From Apostichopus japonicus (Eukaryota; Echinodermata; Holothuroidea; Aspidochirotida; Stichopodidae): a DNA stretch of 64,000 nucleotides. The stretch spans positions 2,391,001 through 2,455,000 of the forward strand of contig NC_092562.1 of assembly GCF_037975245.1 (NCBI RefSeq), in the 5' to 3' direction. Position numbers and translations under genes: made by a program. Positions 39,644 through 64,000 of the stretch are shown one piece after another; positions within the stretch are counted from its first letter, which is position 1; every line of letters starts with the position of its first letter. The notes under the pieces are model-generated. The model searched no databases and was not told the DNA's origin. It worked only from the letters and a program-made list of their open reading frames with translations.

Positions 39644-39872
39644 AATCTATCAATCAATCAGAAGACATTTATATAGCGCCAAAATCAACAGAAATTGTTC
39701 AAAGGTGCTAAATGATCAACTTAGCCTTGGTCGTTGGTAACTTGTCACACCTACACACCAAAGTGTGCATAATTCAATTAATCTCCTGGGGCAGCACAGT
39801 GCAAGACAACCACGTGTCCCCGGGGACTACCCATATGGTGCAGCCACAAACCGGTGCACGCAACTATATTTT
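39644..39872 (-). mobile_element. 5'-truncated SINE-like insertion upstream of gene 3
   Basis: Shares its body with the intron 20 SINEs (GGTAACTTGTCACAC, GTGCAGCC-CAAACCGG) but lacks the tRNA head. On the minus strand it ends GGCGCTATATAAATG followed by a TTGATTGA-type tail. The equivalent spacer before gene 2 (near 17665) runs straight through without it, so the empty site is preserved. Confidence 0.65.
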
Positions 39873-40250
39873 GTAACACTCAGCAAAGCTGAAAATGAAA
39901 ATCTGATGTTGAGAAATTTCATCATTAAATATAACCGCAACTATAAAACCAGAAATTACTCTCGGATACTTGATAAAATAAAACATGAGAGAATTTCTCC
40001 TGATACACGAACTGTATATTCCTGTCGTATACCTGTCATAATAAATTATATCCTTATTGTCCTAATGAACGCGCAAATATCACTCCACTCATTTCCTTAA
40101 TTTCGGTTTCATAGCATAATTGTGTTTATATTCTTACGGCTGTGTTCTTTGTTGACGCGAAACTATTCAGTATAACATATCAATGCAAGTCTTTGTGAAT
40201 TATGTCAATCACTGCACGTATTACAATAGTCCACTTTGGCGATGAAGAAG

Positions 40251-40260
40251 TATATGAAAT
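40251..40260 (+). promoter_or_regulatory. TATA-like element upstream of gene 3
   Basis: TATATGAAAT lies about 65-74 bp before the gene 3 ATG, at the position equivalent to the element before gene 2. Weak match; inferred from position only. Confidence 0.25.
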
Positions 40261-40324
40261 AACTATTATTAATATCGCTTGTCACCTACAAGCAGAGTCA
40301 ATTTGAGTTCTTCTTTACGTTACA

Positions 40325-55058
<14,734 letters not shown>

Positions 55059-55186
55059 CACCATGTCATCTTGTTTTGTGTAAGAAAAGGGAGAGCTGGC
55101 CACGGTCTTGTTCTGCTGCTTCTGATGAGATTCAATATCGGAGAACGATAGTAATGCACGATAATTTATGATCCTCCACGATATTT

Positions 55187-56113
55187 TAGATCCTCCTGCA
55201 AGCAGGAACTCGGGAAGAAGCCATCATTGGCTTATCATTGGCTTATCTGGATGTAATATAATGACGAATACAAGGACGGATAAGCGGTTCACGCTTGACC
55301 AAAACTATCGGTGTTTATAACAATGACAAGAACGGAATATAGGCTGCCAATTCAAGGACCGCAATGTGGAATATAAATATTGTTTACGACTTCATCGTGA
55401 TTGCCCGGGATCACAATTTTGGATCATAAATTTCAGGATATATTACTGAAAAGCAATCGCACTGCAGGGTGCAGATTGCTCTCCTGTTTTGATATGTGTT
55501 TAGATTTTAACAGGTTTGGTTGAAGTTGACTTTCCCTACATTTAGCACATGTGTATAACTTACTGTGAACTTTGACCCCATTGTAAATATACTTGGATCG
55601 AATGAATTGTATTTGAAATATGATTTTAATGTAAGCTGCAGTATGAGGTTAATCAGAACTATTTGTTATGCGAAACCTAACAAGTTATTCTTTCAGTTCT
55701 GTATGGACGTTTTGGTTTGTACTGGAAAGCAAAACATTATATAGAAATCGAAAGAGACTATGAACCAGTCAGAGACTAAGGCACCTATCGGAAACAGACA
55801 TGTTCGAGGTCAAGGGTTTCCTTGCCTGGATGATAAATAAATAACATAAACCTTTCACAGGAAGCGCATAACCGCATCCAGCACTCGCACTCGCGACATT
55901 TTGATTGACGTTCTTTTTCTTTACAGTCGTAATACGTGGAGTGTGGAGTGTTAGCTCGCCGGTGCCTTTCAATTATAAGTTCTTCGGTTCGAGTCACTCC
56001 CAGATTAATGTATGTCGTCCAGTTACAGAGTTGTTGGCAATTAACAATTCATAATCAAGGACGTTTAATATGAATGTAAGAGACTGACTTCGGTCAGCTT
56101 ACAGGAGGATCTA
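55187..56113. mobile_element. Possible element bounded by AGATCCTCCTG inverted ends
   Basis: The left end AGATCCTCCTGCAAGC and the complement of the right end (AGATCCTCCTGTAAGC) match at 15 of 16 bases. Near the right end is a hairpin CTGAC-TTCG-GTCAG, then CTTACAGGAGGATCTAA and an ATAC microsatellite. The left end holds the palindrome TCCTGC-AA-GCAGGA. Solitary left ends lie near 1611, 9601, 25849 and 33272. I cannot see a target duplication, and two outward-facing copies of one repeat end would also explain it. No open frame inside. Confidence 0.45.
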
Positions 56114-56164
56114 ATATACATACATACATGCATACATACATACATACATACATACATACAATAC
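56114..56164. repeat. (ATAC)n microsatellite
   Basis: Tetranucleotide array adjoining the right end of the possible element at 55187-56113. Confidence 0.9.
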
Positions 56165-56809
56165 ACTGCTTAAAAGTTTCGCAGAAGGATGTTGATATCT
56201 TGACCTTCTGTTCAAACTTCAGAAATGATCGGTTATACCATGTTTTATTTACATTATAATATTACTTTCACCATGTATTATATTAATTATTAGCACATGT
56301 CAGCACATTGATATTTGTACCGCACTTGAATATTATAACAAGTGAACAATTTGGGTTGTCCTATACAATGACCCTCAAGTTGAGTGGCGTAGGAGCAACT
56401 TCAGAATTTGCTTATTTCATGTAGCAAATAAAGTAGTTCACACTTAAACGTTGGCTAGAATGAATGTGGCAATTGCTTAAGTCAGGCTAGCATCAGGGAT
56501 TTGTAAGTGACAAGTAAAGAAGAATCCACTTGAAGCAATATTGATGCCGACAACAATGTCTGCTTGACCTCATTGCAAAGACTTGTTATATTTGTACATT
56601 TGCTTGACACTGCATTTGGTAGCTTGCTATATTTATCATGACGATAAAAGACCAATATTTGTATAATGGTTGTTCCGAATAAATTCAGGCGCCGCAATTG
56701 GAACTAGTGTTTCTTAACTAATAATATTTAATGGGAATGTATTAGGTGTTGTATCCAAAATGACTATTTAGTCATTTCCCCGTTAGGAAAACCTATAACT
56801 AAACCTTAT

Positions 56810-57340
56810 TATGCTAGTACACAGTTGCTTTTGTTACTCCATGTGGAAATCCGGTTTTCAATTTTTACTTTCTGGTAGGGTAAATATGTCATGTATTGGC
56901 GGTATCAATTTTGACCAGTTTTTACTTAAAGTATAGAAAGAAGCACATGATAGGGAACTAAACAAACAACAAAATTCACAAATGAACTTGAAAGCATGTT
57001 CAACTGTTTGAAATTGCACCGCAGAATAGCCAGTATTTAGTTTAGTCTTACAGACAATCGTTGCATAGGCTATTGTTCTCACTAACACATCCTTGTTAAC
57101 ATGCTTTATTTTAACATGATTTACCGTTTATCTTGCATGGCATTGTAAGCCACGCTTTTGTCGTTGTAATGTTTATACCAATTTCCCTCCGGGTGAATTT
57201 ATCATATGACCTAATTGGAAGTGCCATTCGTGATAACTTTTACACTCAAAATTAATATGAGGTTAATCAGAAAACGTCGGGATATAACCTTCAAGGTTTC
57301 ACAATGAAACGGTTGCGAAAAACAGGCATAATAGTCTACT
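56810..57340 (+). repeat. Flank block, first copy
   Basis: Shares long stretches (TGTTACTCCATGTGGAAATCCGG-like start, AATATGTCATGTATTGGCGG, ACAATCGTTGCATAGG, GAAAACGTCGGGA) with 60180-60290 plus 61545-62010. The second copy is split by the minisatellite and hAT-like element. No coding potential seen. Confidence 0.8.
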
Positions 57341-57649
57341 AGACTGACTCATGATGAGTCATGATAAATTGTTTGGACGCTTAAAAGGGTGATCTTATCC
57401 TTGATCATATGTACAGATTAGAGCAGGTAGTTGTTATGGAATGGAATTCTGTCCTCAGCGCTTCCATCACGATGTCATGATATACCACACAGCCTATACA
57501 TAAACCCTTTGCTTATATATGACTACTATACACGAAGGTCAGGCCTCCCCTGAAAACGATCAGATTTCCTTTGAACCATAGGAAGTGTCCAACTCAGGCG
57601 AATCGTTCCCAACGCCCTCTATTGATTGCTCGTATATAGCCGATTACTC

Positions 57650-57789
57650 ATGGAGCTTTCCCTTGTTCTCACCGCATGCGCAGTAGTTATTCTTTGTGTT
57701 GTCATGGCCGAAGGAGATGCGCTGTTGAAGAAAAAAACAGTTACCTATTTTCTTCGTGAATACCCGAAATTCGGCCTATTATTTCCCCG
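57650..57789 (+). CDS. Putative orphan first exon with signal peptide (intact copy)
   Basis: ATG at 57650 opens MELSLVLTACAVVILCVVMA, a hydrophobic signal-peptide-like stretch, followed by EGDALLKKKTVTYFLREYP and a donor CCCCGTAAGT near 57790. The frame is open, unlike the two copies in the other spacers. I cannot identify a second exon or a family. It may be the first exon of an unrelated gene fragment moved with the spacer, or a dead exon. Confidence 0.35.
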
Positions 57790-58739
57790 TAAGTTATGCA
57801 AAATGAATCTCCATTGTGTTCTTCGTATCTTGTACGGAATATTTGGAATTTAGGCTAGAATGAAATGACTTGTTAGTCGATTTGCGCATGATTTCGGCGA
57901 TTTGTTATTGTCTTGTCGTGTACATCCATCACTTAGCTCTCCAAAATTGGATCATACAGTCGTGGCACTTTCTGGCGATTTGGAGTAACTGAAAAGTCTG
58001 ATGTCAAAATTTTTCATTGCGTGGGCCGTTACCATGGTAATTTCACGATTGGTAAAGGTTTGGCGCCATTTGTTGGTAATAACGGCGAAACCAGTATAGC
58101 CTACTTTATGTAGGAATCGTTTTCACGATGCAATGATACACTGTGCTACCAGTGGTAGCGGTGTACTGTGGTAGGTCAAGGACTAACGTTATCTCTAAAA
58201 TTTAAGTTGTTACAGCATTTCATCCGTACTTCTGGATTTTTGGTAATTTTTACCGGGAATTATTATTATTTTTCCTGGAAAGTCTCGATCAAAAATATGT
58301 TACCGCTTGGCCCCCTTCTGAAGACTCAAGTGTATACGTAGCTAAGTCTAATGGCCAATATTGGTTAATACAAATATCACCAGACCTAGATAAATTAGCC
58401 AAATAAATAGCCTTCTGTATTCTTTAGCTTAGTACTTTAGCTTGGGCCTTCAGACAGTCACTATATTATTTTGGTCCATAGGTCGTGCAAGTGAGCCATA
58501 AATTTGATCATATGTAATGATTATTTGCCTAATGCTTCTGAATGATATAATATACATCTCAGGCTAATGACTTGTCACAATTTCGCACAGATTTATTTTC
58601 ACTATGTCCACTCCAAAGGGAAACAAGAAAATCTGCACAAGCATTTTATTTTTTATTGTGTAATTGGCTGTTTTTAGAAAGAACTAATCCATTTCTTAAT
58701 TGCCTCACTCTGGTATAAGCACTACTCAGTAGAAAAAAA

Positions 58740-59480
58740 CAACATGTGAAGTACAAGAAGCTGAAAACAAGTCGGCCGGTAACTAAGCAACGGTACGCTT
58801 GGACGGAGACAGCAACAGATGAGCTGCAAGCCACCCTAGATACCACCGACTGGGATCTATTGTTCACATCAGCTAATTCACTTGACGAGGCGACGGACAT
58901 TGTCACTAGCTATGTTAACTTCTATGTCGACACAATCATCCCTCTTCAGACGTACAAAATCTATCCGAATAATAAGCCGTGGGTCACAAAGAACTTAGAA
59001 CTCAACGTAAGAACTCAACGAAAAGGATGAAGCTCTGATGGCAGGTAACAAAACAAGGGTGAAAGAGGTACAGAAGTGCATCAAACGTAAAGTCGAAGAG
59101 TGTCAACAAACATACAAAAACAAATTAGAAAGAAACTTTGCTGAAAATAATTCTGCTGGTGCATGGAAAACAATGCAAATGCTGACTGGATACAGACAGA
59201 ATTCGGTGACCCCCGGTGCAGAGGTCACACAAACTTTCGTGGAAGAGTTTAATGAATTTAAGGACTTTAGGACTAGTACAACTGAGAACAATGTAGTAAT
59301 GAGTGGGGTGATTAGTGCATGAGTTTTAACAATGAGATTTGCGTTACTGAACATGAAGTTAGGGTAGTGTTTGGATCATGTTTGTATAACTGTATGTTTT
59401 ATCGCAGTCTATTGATACTTATACTATTGCATTTTACCTTCCTGTCCGACCTGTATAAGCCGAACTGCCGATTGTGTACA
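58740..59480 (+). mobile_element. Decayed LINE fragment, gene 3 spacer
   Basis: Same insertion. Two open pieces, 58746-59030 and 59038-59322, are best preserved here (YPNNKPWVTKNLE, then a K/R-rich stretch and MLTGYRQNSVTPGAEV). From 59379 it jumps to the 3' end, so the catalytic core is deleted. Confidence 0.75.
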
Positions 59481-60374
59481 ATAAATTCAATAGTCAATTC
59501 AATAATCCCTTTAACTATTTACTAAACAAAAACAACACTTTTACCCATAGCATATGCAGATATGTGTAATGCATTTAACTCAATGAAAATATAGATTTCA
59601 TAAACCCATATCTTCCTGAATTAGACTGTTAAACCTATTAATTTACATTAAACCTTCAAAAATTACAGCCAAGCCGAATAGACTATATGAATATTCATTA
59701 CATGGCTGGCTATGTAGCTATGTGCAAAGCTTACCACGAGAGAGTATAAAGACCATTCACGTTAAAGTATACGGTTGACCTTACAGTGTCTTCTATGAGC
59801 TTTAAAAAAAGTAAATAGACTGTTATTGACTCGAAATATGCCACCTCTGTTTTGTATTTAAATCCACTATTTCGAATAATCCAGAAATGAGTCTGCAGCT
59901 GGGCTTTCATTCTGATAACACGAAGTTAAATTTTTACTTATTTATTAGGGGGGAGGGGGGCATTGGGACAGTTCAACATGATCGAGAGGGCGGTCGCCTT
60001 AAAAAGATTGAGAACTACTGCCCAAGGGTATCCTGAAATTACGTGGAACTAGGATTGGAACTAGGTCTCATTATCAACTGTAATTAGGGGCTTATCTCTT
60101 ATCTCTCATATGTAGTAAAGTTATTTAGCGCTGTATCTTAAATGTCTAGTCATGTCCGCGATAATCTATACCGAAACATTATATACTAGTATACGGTTGC
60201 TTTTTTTACTCCATGTGGAAATCCGGAATTATATTTCTTCTAGTAAGGTAAATATGTCATGTATTGGCGGTATCAACGTTATGTTCAAAACAATGTTTTT
60301 GACTAGTTTTTGGTTTCGGTGGTAATCGTAACCTATGCATTCATAGTGGCGTGTATGTATTTGCGTGTGTGTGC

Positions 60375-61495
60375 GTTTGTGACGCCCAGCTTGTAAACAC
60401 GATATCTCAAGTAGGAAAGATCAGATCAATTTCATATGTAGTGTGTAGAAGTACTTCATTAAATACACACAGCCTATTGTTCTAGGTGGAGGTCAAAGGT
60501 CTTTTGAGGTCACCAGAGGTCAAATTGTGAAAACTTTGAAAACACGATATCTGAAGAAAAGAAGATCAGACCAATTTCATATTTCATGTGTTGAAGAACC
60601 AAATTAAGTACAAGAAGCCTATTGATTTTGGTGGAGGTCAATGGCTTTTTGGGGTCACCAGGGGTCAAAGTGTGAAACCTTGTAAACACGATATCTCAAA
60701 AAGGGAAGTCGGACTAACTTCATACTTAATGTATAGAAGTACCACATTAAGTTCAAGTAGGCAAGGGCGGCGGAACCGGGGGGCACAGGGGGAACGTGCC
60801 CCCCCCCCCCACTTTTCCTAAGGTTAAAAAAGTGCCCTTTTTCTACATATAAATTGAGGTGTCTCAAGTTAGCAATTAGAGGCCATGCAGGGAACCAGAA
60901 TGAACACTCGGGAAGGGCCGTTTCCGGCAATCTGAGGGGTTTGTAAAACCAAAAATTTTGTTGTACGCGGAGCGCCAACTGATGGTGGCGCTCCGCTCAG
61001 ATAGTCGTGCATACAACTTTGCAAATCCTGGCTACGCCCCTGACTTTTAATGAATTTCTGTGGGTCAAACCCAAAGCTATTTCGAATGGAAAAAATGGTT
61101 AAGATGTTAACAAGAAATTATCTCTAATTCGGAAGATTCCTACATTAGCAACTAGCATGATTTCACCTCATTTTGTCTCAAAAGAAAACTTGTTCCGTGT
61201 TTCCCAATTTGCATATTGGATATTGCAGTGCTATATGCATATTTTCCTTGAGGGGGGGGGGCGTTGATGGAGTGATGTGTATACGCAAATAAGATAATAC
61301 AATAAGAGTTATAAAGGGTACTAAATATAAGGCTGTATCAGTTCAATCAAATTTCTGCAAAGTGATGTCGGTGCCCCCCCCCCAGATTAAAAGTGCTTCC
61401 GCCGCCCTTGCAAGTAGGGTATTGTTTTTGGTGGAAGTCAAAGGTCATTTGGGGTCACCAGGTGTCAAATCGTGAAACCCTTGTAAAACATGTCA
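60375..61495 (+). repeat. Minisatellite, ~145-bp unit, split by the hAT-like element
   Basis: Units start near TTGTAAACACGATATCTCAA (60391, ~60537, ~60681) and include GGTGGAGGTCAAAGGTC and GGGGTCACCAGGGGTCAAA. The array breaks at 60761 and resumes at 61411. About four units are visible. Confidence 0.75.
60762..61410. mobile_element. hAT-like non-autonomous element inside a minisatellite
   Basis: Ends CAAGGGCGGCGGAA and TTCCGCCGCCCTTG are exact inverted repeats. The flanks carry the 8-bp direct repeat CAAGTAGG (60754-60761, 61411-61418), the size expected of hAT insertions. It has G- and C-runs, a hairpin at 60967-60996 related to that of the 38673 element, and an internal CTGGCTACGCCCCTG that looks like the end of a second, related element. 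It interrupts a tandem repeat that resumes on the other side. Confidence 0.8.
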
Positions 61496-62010
61496 CCCTC
61501 ACTATACATTATGCAGATTCATGAAGCAAACTGCTCATGTTACATCATCGAAACCACGATGCATTTCTGCAATCTGGTTATTTAAAGTATAAAAGAAGCA
61601 TATGATAGGGAAGTAAACCAAACAACAAAATTTACAAATCAACTTGAAGGCATGTTGAACTGTTTGAAAATGCAGCGCAGAATAGCCAGTATTTAGTGTT
61701 ATTCTTACAGACAATCGTTGCATAGGCTATTGTTCTCAGTAACACATCCTTGTTAACATCCTTTCTTTCAACTTGATTTACCGTTAATTTTGCATGACAT
61801 TGTTAGCCACGCTTTTGTATTTGTAAGGCCTATACCATCTCCACTCCGTTGTGAATTTCTCATATGACCTAACAGGAAGTGGCTTTCGTGATACTGGGTA
61901 AACTCAAAATGAATATTACGTTATAATCAGAAAACGTCGGGAAATTACCTTCCAGGTTTGAAAATGAAACGGTTGCGAAAAACACAAATAATAGACTATG
62001 ATTCATTCTA

Positions 62011-64000
62011 TGTTTTTTTCTGAAGCTTTAAAAAGTGATTCTATCCCTAATCATAAGTACAGATGAGAATGAGTATGGGGTTAGAAACAGGTAGCCTAGA
62101 ATTAACATACTTGGCAACAACTTAAAACTGGGACAATATGACCAAGTTGTGTAACTGTTACGTGGGCTTTACATGAATACGTGATTTCTGAAGATTTTTT
62201 ACAACTGAACACTTCTTGGAAATCTACCAGACCACTTATAACGAAAGCCCCACAACAGGAAATCAGTAGCTACCGTTACAGTGGCGAACGGAAGTCTTTT
62301 TTTGGGGGGGGGTGTTACATTTGTCACAGATGGGGAGACAAATAAAAAAGTGTTAATGGTTTACATTGCTTCCTTACAAGTGTCATATTTCAATCCCCCC
62401 CCCCCCCACCGACTTGTTTACTTTCTATCAAACTATGTTGTGGATTCTTACTTAGGACAAAGGTCAGATCATTTTCTGTCGCTCATTAGTTTGCTTCAAT
62501 AGCTGGTTGATAATATCGATGAAATAAGGAAGCGTTTCACGTGTCATATCAGGTCAGATATTCCTTGTTAATGTATTATTCAGTCGAAGCAGGAAAACGT
62601 GTATAGTGTTCCCTATGGCAAAAGAATTGAATGATTGAATAAATCAAGACTTCGCTTGTACTGTTTACACAAGTTTTTTTTCTTCTTTCTTTACCCTCAG
62701 AAACCAGAAGAGAACAGAGTACAGTTGCAACTTCCAGTTTCTATTGGTGCATAGCCTTATCATGTTTCAGATACACCACCCTTCTTACGCCTTATCTTGT
62801 CGGTGTCATACAAAACCACATCTGCTGAGTAATGCTCCAACTTCATTGTTGCTCGCTTTGAATGGTTAGTTCAGCTTATACCAGCATATTTCAAATTAAA
62901 ATGTAATATGTGCGGAAACCGTACCCTCAATGACCGATATATCGTTCGTTTATAGTTCCTCTCCCCAAACTGAAAGAATCGTTGCAATGGGATTGCACAA
63001 ACGGGAGTGTCCCTTCTTTTGCAATCGCTATAATGACATAATTTTAAACTTAGGATTACACTCGATATTTGCTCATCCTTCGATAAGTTCTGGAAAATGT
63101 ATTTGGAAACGAAGCGGACCGTAAACTTAAAAACATATTTCAATCAGAAATCAACATTGCCATGTATATCTTTGTTGTCACAGCAACTCCGTCAGCTTAT
63201 TCAAAAGTGGAAGCACTGTTTAATGGTTATGCCATCAGTGGTGAGCTACGTTATTCGATACGGTATTTAGCTTTGCAAAACCAATCTTCGTAACGGCAAT
63301 GAGACAGAAGCAAATAACAATGTGGCACAACATAAATTAACAAGATGTTAAAAACATTTGAAGTGTATACATTTAAAGTGTATACGTTATATATTTTCGG
63401 TCTCAATGGCATAGGCTATGTTTATCTAACAAGCGGAGAACCATGATTTGTTTACATTATATATTACGTTACCTAACTTGCAACGTCATTTAAGATTTCT
63501 TTATTAGATACAAACAAAGTGACTTAAACCATGATTATTGTTTTTCACTCTAATGTTTTGTAGCATGAGCTAGTTATCCGTCACCCCACGGCCACCCCTT
63601 TCTTTATTACATTTTCATTATGAGGCAGGTTGTACGAATTTGCCAGAATGTCACAAAGGAAATATAGTTCCTTGCAAAGCAACGAAAATGATAGACATGA
63701 ACTTCAAAATTAACTTTTGGAAGTACGGTATTCAAGTGTGCTCTCAAAAATGCTAGCAAAAGTTCATACATTGCTTTGCTTTTACGTTCATACGTTATAT
63801 GTTATGAATTTATTCATGTGCATTTAAAAAGGTGTATGAGGTAATCCTTCTTGATTCGTGCAGTTCCCGCACCCCCGCATCCTTCCCCACCCGACCTAAA
63901 GTGTGACGAAGCTCAATGTGGATCTTAAACACTTCCGGAATAGCAATCCGTGGCCAATGATAGAATGACTGGCACTGGATGGTTCTATCTGTACCAGGGA
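62011..64000. other. No gene seen
   Basis: Unique AT-rich sequence with a G9/C14 pair near 62306 and 62396 that may mark another MITE remnant. Short open frames (62281-62502 plus strand, 62871-63143 minus strand) show no recognisable protein features. Confidence 0.5.

Larger units (their letters stand above)
33148..40324. other. Spacer between genes 2 and 3
   Basis: Paralogous to 9477-18105. Same order of elements, but with the ~1.7-kb deletion at 35528, one 495-bp unit, and two later insertions (hAT-like MITE 38673, SINE-like 39644). Confidence 0.75.
55059..59940. other. Downstream flank of gene 3 (partial spacer copy)
   Basis: 55059-55205 matches the start of the other spacers. 55210-57587 has no counterpart in them and holds the possible TIR element and a block (56810-57340) that recurs further right. 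57590-59940 resumes the spacer (orphan exon, LINE relic, LINE 3' end, then sequence matching 12250-12660). Homology to the array ends near 59940. No gene is supported apart from the orphan exon. Confidence 0.7.
60180..62010 (+). repeat. Flank block, second copy, interrupted
   Basis: Matches the 56810-57340 block at both ends, with about 1.25 kb (60290-61545) of minisatellite and hAT-like element in between. Confidence 0.8.

Noticed and set aside
62871-63143. 90-codon minus-strand open frame
   Set aside because: No recognisable domain, no paralogue in the window, and no splice or regulatory context.

Overview
The window looks like animal nuclear DNA. It is AT-rich, with short exons split by GT-AG introns, tRNA-derived SINE-like repeats, decayed non-LTR retrotransposon copies, hAT-like MITEs and long microsatellites. 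Repeat style and protein architecture suggest a marine invertebrate, possibly an echinoderm such as a sea cucumber. That assignment is inference: no marker gene is present.

The core is a head-to-tail array of three paralogous multi-exon genes on the + strand. Gene 1 (last 12 exons, 85-9476) is cut by the left window edge. Genes 2 (18106-33147) and 3 (40325-55058) are complete. I assembled the exons from splice sites, reading phase and three-way comparison. The product of about 1,140 residues has a signal peptide, an LRRNT-like cap, about 15 leucine-rich repeats (mostly one per ~72-bp phase-2 exon), a cysteine-rich stalk of the GCC2/GCC3 (ephrin-receptor-like) kind, a module with about seven membrane segments, and a short acidic cytoplasmic tail. 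It is a receptor-like protein of unknown function. The membrane module resembles an uncharacterised multipass family of protists and aquatic invertebrates.

Between genes (9.5-18.1 kb and 33.1-40.3 kb) lies a duplicated spacer. It holds an orphan signal-peptide exon, a dead LINE fragment, foldback MITEs, and decayed copies of LRR exons 4 and 5. The gene 1 spacer carries a 495-bp tandem expansion; the gene 2 spacer carries a hAT-like MITE and a SINE-like insertion whose empty sites are preserved in the gene 1 spacer. Downstream of gene 3 (55.1-64 kb) the spacer is partly repeated, the array ends near 59.94 kb, and the rest is repeats (a minisatellite split by a hAT-like element, a duplicated flank block) with no gene I can support.

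Most interesting points: the three-gene array with skippable LRR exons; an LRR exon (exon 8) damaged differently in genes 2 and 3; relic LRR exons in the spacers; a possible intronic-polyadenylation isoform lacking the last membrane segments; and tandem copies of a splice-donor region inside one intron.
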